A stretch of DNA of 64,000 nucleotides from positions 26,450,652 through 26,514,651 of the forward strand of contig NC_060886.1 in assembly GCF_014805685.1 (NCBI RefSeq), in the 5' to 3' direction. Of this stretch, positions 1 through 17,400 are shown piece by piece. Numbering within the stretch: the stretch's first letter is position 1; each line of letters begins with the position of its first letter. This DNA comes from Silurus meridionalis (Eukaryota > Chordata > Actinopteri > Siluriformes > Siluridae). The notes under the pieces were generated by a model, which saw only the letters and a program-made list of their open reading frames with translations, was not told the DNA's origin and did not search any database. A program made the translations under genes and the position numbers.

Positions 1-206
1 ACAGTGTAGGTAAAGTAAATTCCAAGTAAAACATTCAATTAAAGGCAGCATATACATTGTTTTTATAAGAACAGTTTATTAGTGCAGTGTTTACAGGTTA
101 TTATTATAAATAAATGTTTTGCATCAGGGAAGAGAATTTTATTTTTTATTTTTTTGACAATATTTCATCTCATTTTTTGTTTTACATCTTTTTGTACTCC
201 TTATAG

Positions 207-5443
<5,237 letters not shown>

Positions 5444-6461
5444 GTCCATACCAAAACTCACTACAAAATGTACCAGCTTGGTTTAATAGTCATACCTCGA
5501 TACCTTGCATTTCTGACACTGTGCTATTAAACTTAAGGCACATTTTTACATTGTTAAAATAATTTAGTTCCAAGTATACATGTTTTAAAATTCATCTGTG
5601 TCTGTATCTGTGCTTTAAACACGTTGGTTCTGTACTTTACGCATTGTTTTGAGGATGCTACTAAACATGTTTAATTTGAAAAGCTAAACTGGAATATATT
5701 CTGTGGTTAAATTGGCAAGAGTACATTTGCAAAAATTTGTTAAATGTTTTCTAGTTAAAAAATGTGTTCTTTAGTTTGGTGTAATAACAAACAAATATGC
5801 ATGTGTTTTCCTAAGCTGATACACAGCAAAAAGTACATTTCTATGAAATGTGTAGTATGATCTTAAATATATTTTATATTAAGTATGAGCTTATAAAATG
5901 TTTATTAAAATACTTTATATATGCTTTTATAAATGATTTTTTTGTAAATAAATGAGTGTGTTTCATTTATTCTGATAATGTTCTACACGGTGGAAAACAT
6001 CCCTGTGTGAAGATTTGAAGGATGGAATGGAATTCTGAAATACTGAAAACTGTCTATCTATTACCAACAACAAAGTGAAAATGATTGAGATAAAATATTT
6101 AGCTTGTTCTGGTATTAGGTATGTGCTTGAACTGAAGCCACATTATTGGCTTTTGAGATAACAGCATGCTTGGGACCCATCAAGAACATCCCAACTGAAA
6201 ACTAGTTCCTAGATTGAAACATCTTCAAGCAGGATAAGAAACCTGCTTCTTTGAAACCTGCATTAGGTGGTATGATCTGTAATCTATATATATCTATATA
6301 ATAACTGACCTCAGACATCCCAACAATTCTCTCTGTTGCAGTCAGGAGCATACTCCTGCAAAATAGTTCTTACTAGTACTATACTAACACATTTACAAGA
6401 AGCTAGTATGTTATATACAAATTGGTTATTTTGTTACTGCTGCTCCCAATATAGTGCTTTA
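5444..6461. other. fbxo47 3' flank
   Basis: AT-rich sequence after the fbxo47 stop. An AATAAA hexamer at 5947-5952 is the most plausible polyadenylation signal. No other gene or repeat was recognised. Confidence 0.45.
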
Positions 6462-6463
6462 TA

Positions 6464-6723
6464 CAGTACATTCAGAAAATATTCAGACCTTCTTCATTGT
6501 TTTGTAATTATGTTGCAGCTTGATATCAATAAGGAAAAAACACTGAAATATAACTATGTACATATGTCTGTTTTTTTAATAGATTTACAGACTTTTTTTG
6601 AATTCTGTTTTTGCTTTGTTGCTATTGGGTACTGAGTGTGGAATAATGAGAAAGATATAATTTTCAACATTTATGCAACATAAAAAAAAGTGAAGGGGGT
6701 CTGAACACTTTCTGAAGGCACTG
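6464..6723. mobile_element. Short Tc1-family TIR element (MITE-like)
   Basis: The left end reads CAGTACATTCAGAAAATATT. The right end reads inverted as CAGTGCCTTCAGAAAGTGTT. Both are flanked by TA. The total is about 260 bp with no transposase. These termini belong to the abundant fish Tc1 family whose ends read CAGTGCCTTCGGAAAGTATTCAGACC. Confidence 0.85.
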
Positions 6724-6871
6724 TATATCCATGATCCCTGGCAAAAGGCTTGACTAAAAAATGTTTTAAACATAGATGTGAGCAATGAGAATGTGTCTAT
6801 TAGAAGGCTGTTGCATAACCAAGGGGCTTTGTAAGAGAAAGCAGCAGTTCTTTTCCCACCTGATAATACAA

Positions 6872-7010
6872 TGAGAAGAGGTTGGCTTATGACATAACAT
6901 ACAATATGTTTTATTCAGACCATCTGACATGTACAACAGGGAAATCCCAGCAGTCTGTGTGTCCTATGTGCATCAAACTGCTGTAAGATGTACTCCATTT
7001 AAAAGCCGGC
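6872..7010 (-). pseudogene. Decayed duplicate of the plbd2 terminal exon
   Basis: About 140 bp matching 7897-8041: the 3' UTR start, the stop codon and roughly the last 33 codons of plbd2. Minus-strand reading gives SLMHIGH, then WDFPVVHVRWSE and stop. A small deletion near 6990 breaks the frame. It lies about 1 kb downstream of the real exon in the same orientation, with no upstream exons, so it is a segmental duplicate and not a processed copy. Confidence 0.8.
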
Positions 7011-7068
7011 CGTGTTGGGGAGGTGTGTGATATAATTATATATATAATAATATATATTCCCTTTAATC

Positions 7069-7072
<4 letters not shown>

Positions 7073-7122
<50 letters not shown>
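7073..7122. repeat. (TA)n microsatellite
   Basis: A pure TA run in a broader AT-only low-complexity patch from about 7030 to 7160. Confidence 0.95.
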
Positions 7123-7124
<2 letters not shown>

Positions 7125-7896
7125 TATAATATATAATATTAATTATTCGATATAATTATTCCCTAAATAACCTGTGCCCTCTGCTGTAGTCATCTTCAAA
7201 CTTTCTAAAGATTTAATGTACATTGGTACTAACTGAATATGAGTTTGTCCAAGTTCCTGAAGATAAAGCAGATAAAGTTTGATATTGATTTTATTTGATA
7301 GCAATGGTTAAGGACAGTAAAGTTGGCATCATCTATTTCTATCGATCTTCTAAGCCATGGGTACATCCTGGGATTTATGATCTATAATTATAGATATAAT
7401 AAAGTGTGTACAAGATCATATCACTCAGGAGAGGGATACAGAAGTATTTAAAATCGGTAGATGTATAATAGCATGAAACGTCACATATTTAGTTCTTTAG
7501 CATCTAATATCTTATAAAACCTCTGCTTGTCTAAAAATATAATATTAAAGACAAAAGTTGAATTTTTCCAAAAAAAGAGTGGATAGATACTTATAGATTT
7601 TATGTTTATTCAGAATCAGTCTGTTCAAAATTAACTTACATTTCAAACATAATTACCCTATTTTTTAAACACGCCACAAATCACATTGTGCAAATAAAAT
7701 TTTCCATTAAATCAACCTGAATAAAGAATTGTCAAAATAATCAAGTTACTAAAGGCATGTTTTTAACTAAGAATGTAGAGTTGGCGCATTAGGATTTAAG
7801 TACACAATGTTTTTTAACTTTATAAGTAAAAAAAAAAAAAATCACTGCATGCCATTTCTCATCCAGAGGTATTTTGTCTTTTTCTAATGAGATATA
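7123..7896. other. plbd2 3' flank
   Basis: AT-rich. A minus-strand AATAAA (TTTATT at 7605-7610) could be the plbd2 polyadenylation signal. Nothing else recognised. Confidence 0.4.
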
Positions 7897-7938
7897 TGAA
7901 AAGAGGTTGGCTTATGACATTAATACATACAATATGTC

Positions 7939-8109
7939 TTATTCAGACCATCTGACGTGTACAACAGGAAAATCCCAGCGGTCTGGATGGCCTATGTGCA
8001 TCAAACTGCTGTAAGGAGATGTACTCCATTCGAAAGCAGGCAGCTGGTTGCATGTTGGTCCACTAACAGCCAACAGCTCGTACTGCCTAAATAAGCCATA
8101 GGATGTCAT
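7939..8109 (-). CDS. plbd2: plbd2 exon 12 (terminal)
   Basis: Acceptor TTGGGCAG ends at 8110. Reads MTSYGLFRQY, LLAVSGPT, FEWSTSPYSSLMHIGHPDRW and ends VHVRWSE; TAA at 7941-7939. Confidence 0.95.
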   Translation of the reverse strand: MTSYGLFRQYELLAVSGPTCNQLPAFEWSTSPYSSLMHIGHPDRWDFPVVHVRWSE

Positions 8110-8658
8110 CTGCCCAAAAAAACAAAAAACAAACGACAAATCAAATCAAGACAAATCTGAATTCAGATTTTTGAATACATATTCATACATAATTGTTAGT
8201 GTGAATGCTCTCATAAAACACTGAGGGACACTGAGGAACTTCCCTCAGATGCAGTCTAAAAATAATCAGGTGTACAAAATTTACATAAACTCACAATTCT
8301 GAATTTTAAAAGCCCAAAACATTTAGTACTTTAATTAACCTTTAGAGTTCGCTGGATGTCAAAAATTCTCTACATTAAAATCCATCCAATATACGTATCA
8401 TTTACTTTTTATTTGTTAAAAATTACATTTTAACAGAACACAGAAAATAATTTCTTGCCTTCATGTCTGTTCCACCATGAGGTCTCTGTTTAAGAGCTCC
8501 AAAAGGGTATGTTCCATTGGCTGGGTTCAGATCGGACCGTGCAGAGATTGCATTCTCGCCATTATGGGCTGGATTGCAGCCATCACACTTCGACAAAGGA
8601 TCGTTCTTAAAGTTGTTGTACCTGACACAGAGATAAAAGATGTGATAGATAGATATAG

Positions 8659-8733
<75 letters not shown>

Positions 8734-11700
8734 CATTCCGGTTAGCGAACGGTATTCCGAACGAAATTTGGGTCCGGTGAACGAACAAAGTTCCAGTTAT
8801 CGAACAATATTAGTGATATTTAGCGGTAAGAACAGTAATCATTTTGTTTCTTACTCTTGTAAAGTTGTTAATTTATACTATTACCGAGCCATCACTAAAT
8901 ACCCAGGAAAAGGCAGTCCATAAATAATATCCACGGTGCTTTACGGAGGAAGTCCGATTGTGATGAGCTCAATGTGGGCGGGGCACGCACAAGCGAGGTA
9001 ACAGGGCATTCCCTGAAGCGCCGAGGCATGACAGCCACTGAAGGGGGCGTGGCAGGGGGATTCCTGACAGTATTAATACAGCTAAAAACAGGAAAAAAAG
9101 GTTAATTATTGGGTATTGGTGGAGTTCGGGAACGGATTAATTGGTTTTCCATTATTTCTTATGGGATAATTAGGTCCGGTTTTCGAACATTTCAGATTTC
9201 GAACGGTTTTAAGGGACAAATTAAGTTCGATAACCGGGGGACCACTGTATAAGCACAAGTTGAAGGTTAAGGGTATTTTAATTTAATGAAATCAGACATG
9301 ATTTGATGTATGATTATGTTTATACCTCATTAAGTGTACCATGGATTCCATGTCAGTAACAAGGGATTCGTTGCGCTGGAATATCTGAGCTCTTGGATTG
9401 CCGTTAAAGGAGAACCATGAGCCATACTTCTTCACAAGATCTGGGCCTCCACTTGCATTAAACACTTCATCAAAATACCTAAAACAACATAGCACACTAA
9501 AGCACACTGTGTCTTATTTTCACAGACTCTACATCTAGAAAGAGATTGACATAAGGGACACATGAAATTCACATACTACATTACTTATTTTGTGAAGTAA
9601 AAAATAGGGAAATTTTACTGTCATGAGAAAACAAAGTACAATTACTGGAAGAGCAAAATGTTAAACCTATAGAGACTAAATATATACTCAATTTATTTAC
9701 TTCTGTAAAGCTGTTTTGGGACAATAAATATAACTAAATAAAACTAAATTGAACTGAATTTTAACAGACAATCTCTTGATCCCACTTTTCCTCACTGCAG
9801 ACAACCAGGGATTCTCCAAGGGGGTAAAGATTCTCAAAGGTTTGTAGGTAGCTTATAGGTAGCAAAATTCTATTTAAAATGCAATATTCAAAACTGCAAT
9901 GCAATATACAAAATGTATTTCTTTATTTACATTTTCTATTACTATATGTGCAAAGTTTGGTTTAACGGTAGTTGCAACTACCAACAGTAGTTTTAATATG
10001 TAACATACATACTAATATTTACTTTTTATAATTTGCAAAAGTAAAATAAAAATCTGTTACCCAAATTGGATTTGATGTGTGCAACATGCTCAAGCTGAAA
10101 TCGTAGCAAAATGATCATTAAAATGTTATTTGCGCTAAATAAATTTAGACTCGCGGTTAGGGTCAGGATCACATTTTTATTATAACACCATGGGATATTT
10201 GTAGCAAAATTCAAGGTGTATTTTAAAATGCGTTCGTTGGAAAATGTAAATTTAAATACAGACACATTGTGTCCATTTATTTTTTTGTTTGTTTGTCTAT
10301 ATCTAAATGCCCAAACACTAAGGATTGCTTTAATTTACTTTTCTTGTGCTCTAATGTCTCTGTAATATAGATAGCATTAGTCTCTAAATCAGAGCGCTTC
10401 TTTACTTGCTAAACACTGGCAAACAATTTAAAGGTTATAGAGGTTAGGCAAACTGTTATTCTAAAGGTTTACTAATAAAAGTATAAAACACACTAAATGT
10501 ACCCTCCATGAAATAGTGTTATAAAGAACTTTAGGAAAAGATTATAAGATGGAGGCCATGGTAACATTCAGGCAGCCTCAAGATGTTTTAGCAAACTATT
10601 CGACAAATCAGGAGGGGAGACCAGTTAATGGAACCAAATAATGCTTAGATTTAATTAAAAATATATATTTTTTTTAGGTCTCTTTAATATTGCCAATCTA
10701 AGGCAGTGTATTTTGGACTGGAAAATTGGGATGGTGTCCTTTTTTTAACTGTAATAATTGAAGGTTAGTAACACTTAAGGAGCCAGTTGAGCTGACCAGC
10801 ATATTATGCCCAAACCAAGTGACTTGGGGATGTCTGTGGGTCTCCCAAGAGGAGGTGATATAAGGTGACTGAGCCCAGAGAAATCTAAGCCTTTAAACCG
10901 CTATAAACCTTCTTCACCAAAGACAGCAGAAGGAAAATTAAATAAATAAATAAAACTGAAATAAATAAATGAATGAATGAAATATATTGAAATGATTACA
11001 GATAATTACAGAAATATAGTGTTGAGATCTAGTGCTTACGGAATATTGTAGCTGGCCCAATAGCTGGTGTTATACAGTTCTTCAGTTTTATCAGCAGTTC
11101 GGATCATACCTCTAAAAAAAAAAAAAAAAAAAGATAGTAGGTATAAAGTAAATACTGTTCAACTCAGGATAAACAAAAAGCTTTGGAGAATTACTCTTAA
11201 AATGCTTTTGTCTACTGGTAGATGGAAGCCCTGAATCCAGATTCAGTGACCTGGAACCTGGAAAATGTGAATTAGGAAATGACTATACTTGTGTACATGT
11301 CTGATTGACCCCAATAACAACCTACAACACTGTAATAATGTTCCAATAGGTGTTGTGTTAACCATTTAACTTTTTGTAGGCTTTAAAACCTAATTATCTT
11401 AGTAATATTCCCCATGTTTAAAATTATGTTTACAATTTTAGAGTTTCTATACAACAAGGATAAAGATATACAAGTTTTGTTTTTTATAACTTTTTACTTT
11501 TAGATGTTTTTTGGTGAGTAACAATCATTACGTGCTTTAAAAATGAAAACAAATGGAATACGTTTTTTTCCCCAGACAAATGAGTCATACTTTCATTCAG
11601 TGTGTTTACAAAAATATTGTGTTGACTTGAATTAACAAGCATAGTTAAATTGTCTGCACTGAACATAAAAAAAAGTACCATGAATGTAAAAAAAAGATGA

Positions 11701-14341
11701 ATACAAATTAAACTTCAATTACGGTATCTGCTCAAGCACAGTTAACACCCCTTCCTTCAGCTCGAGTCTGCCTGGAGTGAAACTCTTATAGTCAACTATC
11801 ATCCACTGGTTGTTGTACCTGAAGTAAAAAGAAGCAAAAAATAACGACTGGAGCAAAAGTTTACTTTCAATGCTTTTCTTTCTTTAGGCATGGAATATTT
11901 CACTAGTAAAAGAAACAGGCTAATGTAAAGAGTCATTCTTGACAGAAAAACTTGTTGTTTGTTTACTCCTTACGTTCCACTGTTGTACTGACTGAAAATG
12001 TCGGCCCACTCTTTCCCAGATCGAGCAAGTCTGTTTGCCACAATGTTTCTCAGCCACTCCATGACAGAGCCTTGAGGTGTTACAAACTTCCACAAGTCAG
12101 GGTTACTGTTACCAATTGTGGTTTCCAGTGTAACCTGAAATGAGAGGTGACATTGCAGTGTATAAGACACCGTATATTCTTTTATTTAGTTACACTTATT
12201 ACTTTGTGTAACCTTTTGATGACTTCCAGACTTCACTGATTCTACTGTATAGCTTTCACATGTAATTTATGACACTGCAGCAAATTTGGAAGACCATGTC
12301 ACCAGTGAAGCTGAAAACGATTTTGGAGTTTATCAAGTACAGTATTATGACTCTAAGCAATTGGGTTTTTTCTGTAACAGCTTAAAGAACAATATCAAAA
12401 CAAAATTCTCAACAGGGAGAAGTGTGAACAGCTTCACATATAAATCCAAAACTCCCAACCAAACTGTGCTTCCTTTCTTATCTGCATCATTATTTTTGTA
12501 GAAAAACAAGCAGCCATTTACCAGACCACTGCTAAGAATATAGAAATCATCTCCAGAAAAGATGGAGCCAGGGTAAGAGGAGAAGGCCTGAGTGTTACCT
12601 GGAATCAACATCTGATCTGAAGAAACAATGGTGAAAGTAGTGTTTAAAACGTTGAGCCGTATGTAACAGAATGTTTAGCAGAGTATAACGTGTATTCACC
12701 TTTCACAGATGTACGGAATGAAAAGACATATTTCTTCATAATCCTAAGAATTGACTGGTAGTTGTTCCATGTGTCATGTGAGACAAGAAGGTCCTTGTTG
12801 CCAGGCAAGAGTTTGATTAGAGCAGAGCAGGAACCAGATCCAACTGTACGTGATTGACTGGATTTGTTCAGTGCGGCCTCCAAATCCTCCAAGTCTCCAC
12901 CCATCTGGAAAAGTCTGGAGCATGAATTAAAAAAATTAAATAAAATGCTACAAAAGTCAGGTATCTATGAACAAAAGCATTGGACTATTGCAATTTATTC
13001 ACTAGACCACACAATGGTGTTAGTAATTAGAAATGTTTTTTTATAAAAGTAATATTAATATGCACAGCTCTTATTATATTATTATGAACAGGAAGACATT
13101 TAATTAATAATGGTCACTGATATTGTAAAGATTTCTGATATACCACTTTGACTAAACTGAAACATAATAATTAATGCACCACATAAAACAAAGTGAGAAT
13201 TCCTATACTGATTATCTGAGTTAAGCAGAAAGACTTGAGAGCATGTATATTATACTCTAGAACAACTTATTATAAGTAGCATTATTGTATATAAAACAAG
13301 TTTAATTCTGCACTACTATTCAACACACTGTCTACACTTAAGTTGTCAAGTGTCAACCTGCACCAGAACAGCAAACAAATTATATATTTACATTTATGAC
13401 TTTTGGCAGATGCCCTTATCCAGAGTGGTTACAACTAAGCAGTTTAGGGTTAAGGGTCCTTCCCAGCAGCGGCAACTTTGTGGTGCTTGGATTTTAAGTC
13501 ATGACCTTCTGATCAGAAGTGAACATCTTAACCACTGAGCTACTAGTTCCCAGCATGTTTTAGACTCAGATTCAGTTTAACAGTCTGAAAAATGCTTGTT
13601 CACTTTTGAGATTGTGGTGTCACAGATCCCCCACAGAAGAAAAGAGAAAGCTTACACCACACTCACAGAAATCCAAAGGGGTTCAGGTTGACCACTGGAT
13701 CTGGAAATCTATACTGTCCATTATATCCATCTTCCAATCCTTTCAGCTGCAGCAATGACAAATGGACCTGAAGGAAACCAGAGATTCTTTATGCATTAAA
13801 TTCAGCTCAAGATTAATGTGCCTCATGTATGGAGATAACGAACATGATTTCTTCACAGCTATTAACAAGATTCATGTTGCTGATCTGGATTTAATTGTAG
13901 TTAGAGAAATCTATTAGTAATAAATAGGGCTGCAACAGTTAATAGATAAAATAGATAATCGATTATGAAATTTGTTGTTAATTAATGCTGTTATCGATTA
14001 GTGGGGCTGCTTATGCATTTGTACACCAATGTATATTTTTTTCCTTTTTTAAACAAACTTGTTATTTGCTGCGTTTCTCCGTCCCATTCTCTCTTTATAA
14101 CATTTGTCTACTATAACAGTTAACTTCTGTTTTCAAATTTACTGTGGCTTTACTATGATTAAATGCTTATCATCAATGTATGTATACTTATACATATTTA
14201 ATTATTATACAAAATTAAATGAATTAATATTTTCTAGATGTTTAACTTTACAACTAAACAAAATGTCTGTTTTTATTGTCAAAACAATGTTGTATTATAT
14301 TATATATATTTTTCATACATATAGATTTTATACACACACAG

Positions 14342-14433
<92 letters not shown>

Positions 14434-17400
14434 GGATGGATGGATGGATAGATGGATCAAGCATTGTTGTCACCTGCAATTATCATTAAAAACAATACAA
14501 TAAAAATGTGGGTCTTACAATCCAGAACCTAAAGGAAGGATTAACTTTTGAATAGAATCTAAACTTTCATTCACCACAACTACACATACCTGATGCCAAA
14601 AAGGTGACTCTGGAGCTTTCTTGATTTGCTCGTTTACCCACTGCAGGTTAATGGTAATGTATTCTTTCAGCCGTTGACAGTATCCCAAGTCAAATGACTC
14701 ACAATATCCCATCAGTGTGTTCATCCAATGCTTATTGATGAGCTAAAGTTTACACACACATGCATGCACACGCACGCACACACACACACGCACACACACA
14801 AGAGAATAATGAGTTAAAAAAAAAAAACTGCTAGATAATAATTAATCAATACTTTCTCTTATAATTCTACAGAAGTTGGATTTCAAATCCATGCCCACTA
14901 ACCAGACTACTATTGTAATGATCTCTACACACATGGCCTGCTAATTTTATTGAAGTTTCTTTTTAAATGTTATATCTTTTAGCAATAGAATTTCACAATA
15001 TAGCATTAGGAAAAGAAAAAAACTCCTAAGACACCTTGAGGAACCCATCCCGTGTTTTTAACAATGTACATTGTCCCAGAGCAGTGTTACTAAAATAAAT
15101 AATTACAAATATAAATCAGAAATTTGTCACTATAAATATTAGAGGTCGAACCGATTTTACCGAGACTGATAGCTAGTTTGGATCGGCCTTACCAATAACT
15201 GATTAAATCAACCAAAAAAAATTTTATAAATACTGGATTACAAAAAAAACAACAAAAAAAAAAAAACACTCCATGTAAAATAGAACTGAACTTTGGTACA
15301 AACATTAATAACAGTACTGAAACATGACAATGTGCTAGGTAAAATAAATATGAATATATTAATTATATTAATAAATATTAAAGAAAATAAAAGACATTGA
15401 AATTGAAAGTTACATCCAAAATGGATAATAAAAAAAAAAACATCATGTGGTGTCATTGATTCGCCTTTAGAGGTCGCTCTTGTACAGTCTATCGCAACCC
15501 GGAAAACTAACATTATGAATTTTTGCTGAGAGCCGATTAGTTCCAGCAATCACTGACCACCAGTAACAAATTCTTTATCAGTGCCTTAAATAATGATATT
15601 TTCTAAAAAAAAAAAAATTATATTACAAAAATCGTCATAGAATAAAGTCGAAATTATGAGAATAAAGTTGTATCACTACGAGAATAAAGTCGTAGCACCA
15701 TTGGTTAAACAACTAGTGCGCAGGTGTTACACCAGATTTTTTGACCATCGTATTTTTTTTTTACTTTAGAGGTCAAATGCTTCTTAAAATTGATGACCCA
15801 GAAAAGATAAGTACGTAAAAAAGAAGTACGTAAACAGCGTAAATTCAATCATCAACGTTCTTTAAACGTTCGTGTGAAAACGCGCCTGGTGCATGTTACC
15901 ATGTTTGCGCTTGGAGAATAATCTGTTGTGCTGTGGAGAAACCATGCGCTAATTAAACTTCACAGAAAAGGACTCATTTACATATTTAAGCAAAAGCGCC
16001 CTCTAATGTCAAAATACGATGATCACAGAATCTGCTAGTGTATCCTCCTCTTGAGAAACAGTATATCCTCTTCAAATAGAACACAGAGGTAACCATCGAA
16101 ATCAGAAATTGCCTCTTTTTTAGACTGAAATAGCAACCAATGGTTGACTCTAATTATATCTATTGATACATCTGCATCCTATTTATGTTTTATATACACA
16201 TATAAAACATATACATATACATATATACATATAATATATATATATATACATACATATACACACACATACATACATACACACACACACTCACCGGCCACTT
16301 TATTAGGTACACCTGTCCAACTGCACATTAACGCAAATTTCTAATCAGCCAATCACATGGCAGCCATTCAATGCATGTAGGCATGTAGACATGTTAAAGA
16401 CGATCTGCTGCAGTTCAAACCGAGCGTCAGAATGGGGAAGAAAGGTGATTTAAGTGACTTTGAACGTGGCATGGTTGTTGGTGCCAGACGGGCTGGTCTG
16501 AGTATTTCAGAAACTGCTGATCTACTGGGATTTTCACGCACAACCATCTCTAGGGTTTACAGAGAATGGTCCGAAAAAGAGAAAATATCCAGTAAGCAGC
16601 AGTTCTGTGGGCGCAAATGCCTTGTTGATGCCAGAGGTCAGAGGAGAATGGCCAGACTGGTTCGAGCAGTAACTCAAATAACCACTCGTTACAACCGAGG
16701 TATGCAGAAGAGCATCTCTGAACGCACAACACGTCGAACCTTGAGGCGGATGGGCTACAGCAGCAGAAGACCACACCGGTGTGCCACTCCTGACAGCTAA
16801 GAACAGGAAAAACGTTGCCTGGTCTGATGAGTCTCGATTTCTGCTGCGACATTCGGATGGTAGGGTCAGAATTTGGCGTCAACAACATGAAAGCATGGTC
16901 CATCCTGCCTTGTATCAACGGTTCAGGCTGGTGGTGGTGGTGTAATGGTGTGGGGGATATTTTCTTGCCACACTTTGGGACCATTAGTAGCAACTGAGCA
17001 TCGTGTCAATGCCACAGCCTACCTGAGTGTTGTTGCTGACCATGTCCATCCCTTTATGACCACAGTGTACCCATCTTCTGATGGCTACTTCCAGCAGGAT
17101 AACGCACCATGTCATAAAGCACGAATCATCTCAAACTGGTTTCTTGAACATGACAATAAGTTCACTGTACTCAAATGGCCTCCACAGTCAATCTCAATCC
17201 AATAGAGCACCTTTGGGATGTGGTGGAACGGGACTGAGCCTGAAGCTAGGGAAAGTGCTGTGAAGTGCTGTGGAAGACATCCTGCATGGTTCCACCCAAA
17301 AGGCTGGGAGCACAGTGAGAGTCGTGTCATTTTTTTTTACTTTTCTAGTGCTTTTAACACTATCCAATCTGCGCTCTTGGGGGATAAGCTGGTGTACATG

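Noticed and set aside
1..206. An additional fbxo47 exon at the left edge
   Set aside because: The GTAAAG near position 10 would follow a TAG codon in the required frame, so no exon can be supported.
12901..12910. TTTTCCAG acceptor for plbd2 exon 5
   Set aside because: Using it breaks the reading frame; the upstream GCTCCAG acceptor restores L-L-F-Q-M-G-G-D-L-E-D-L.
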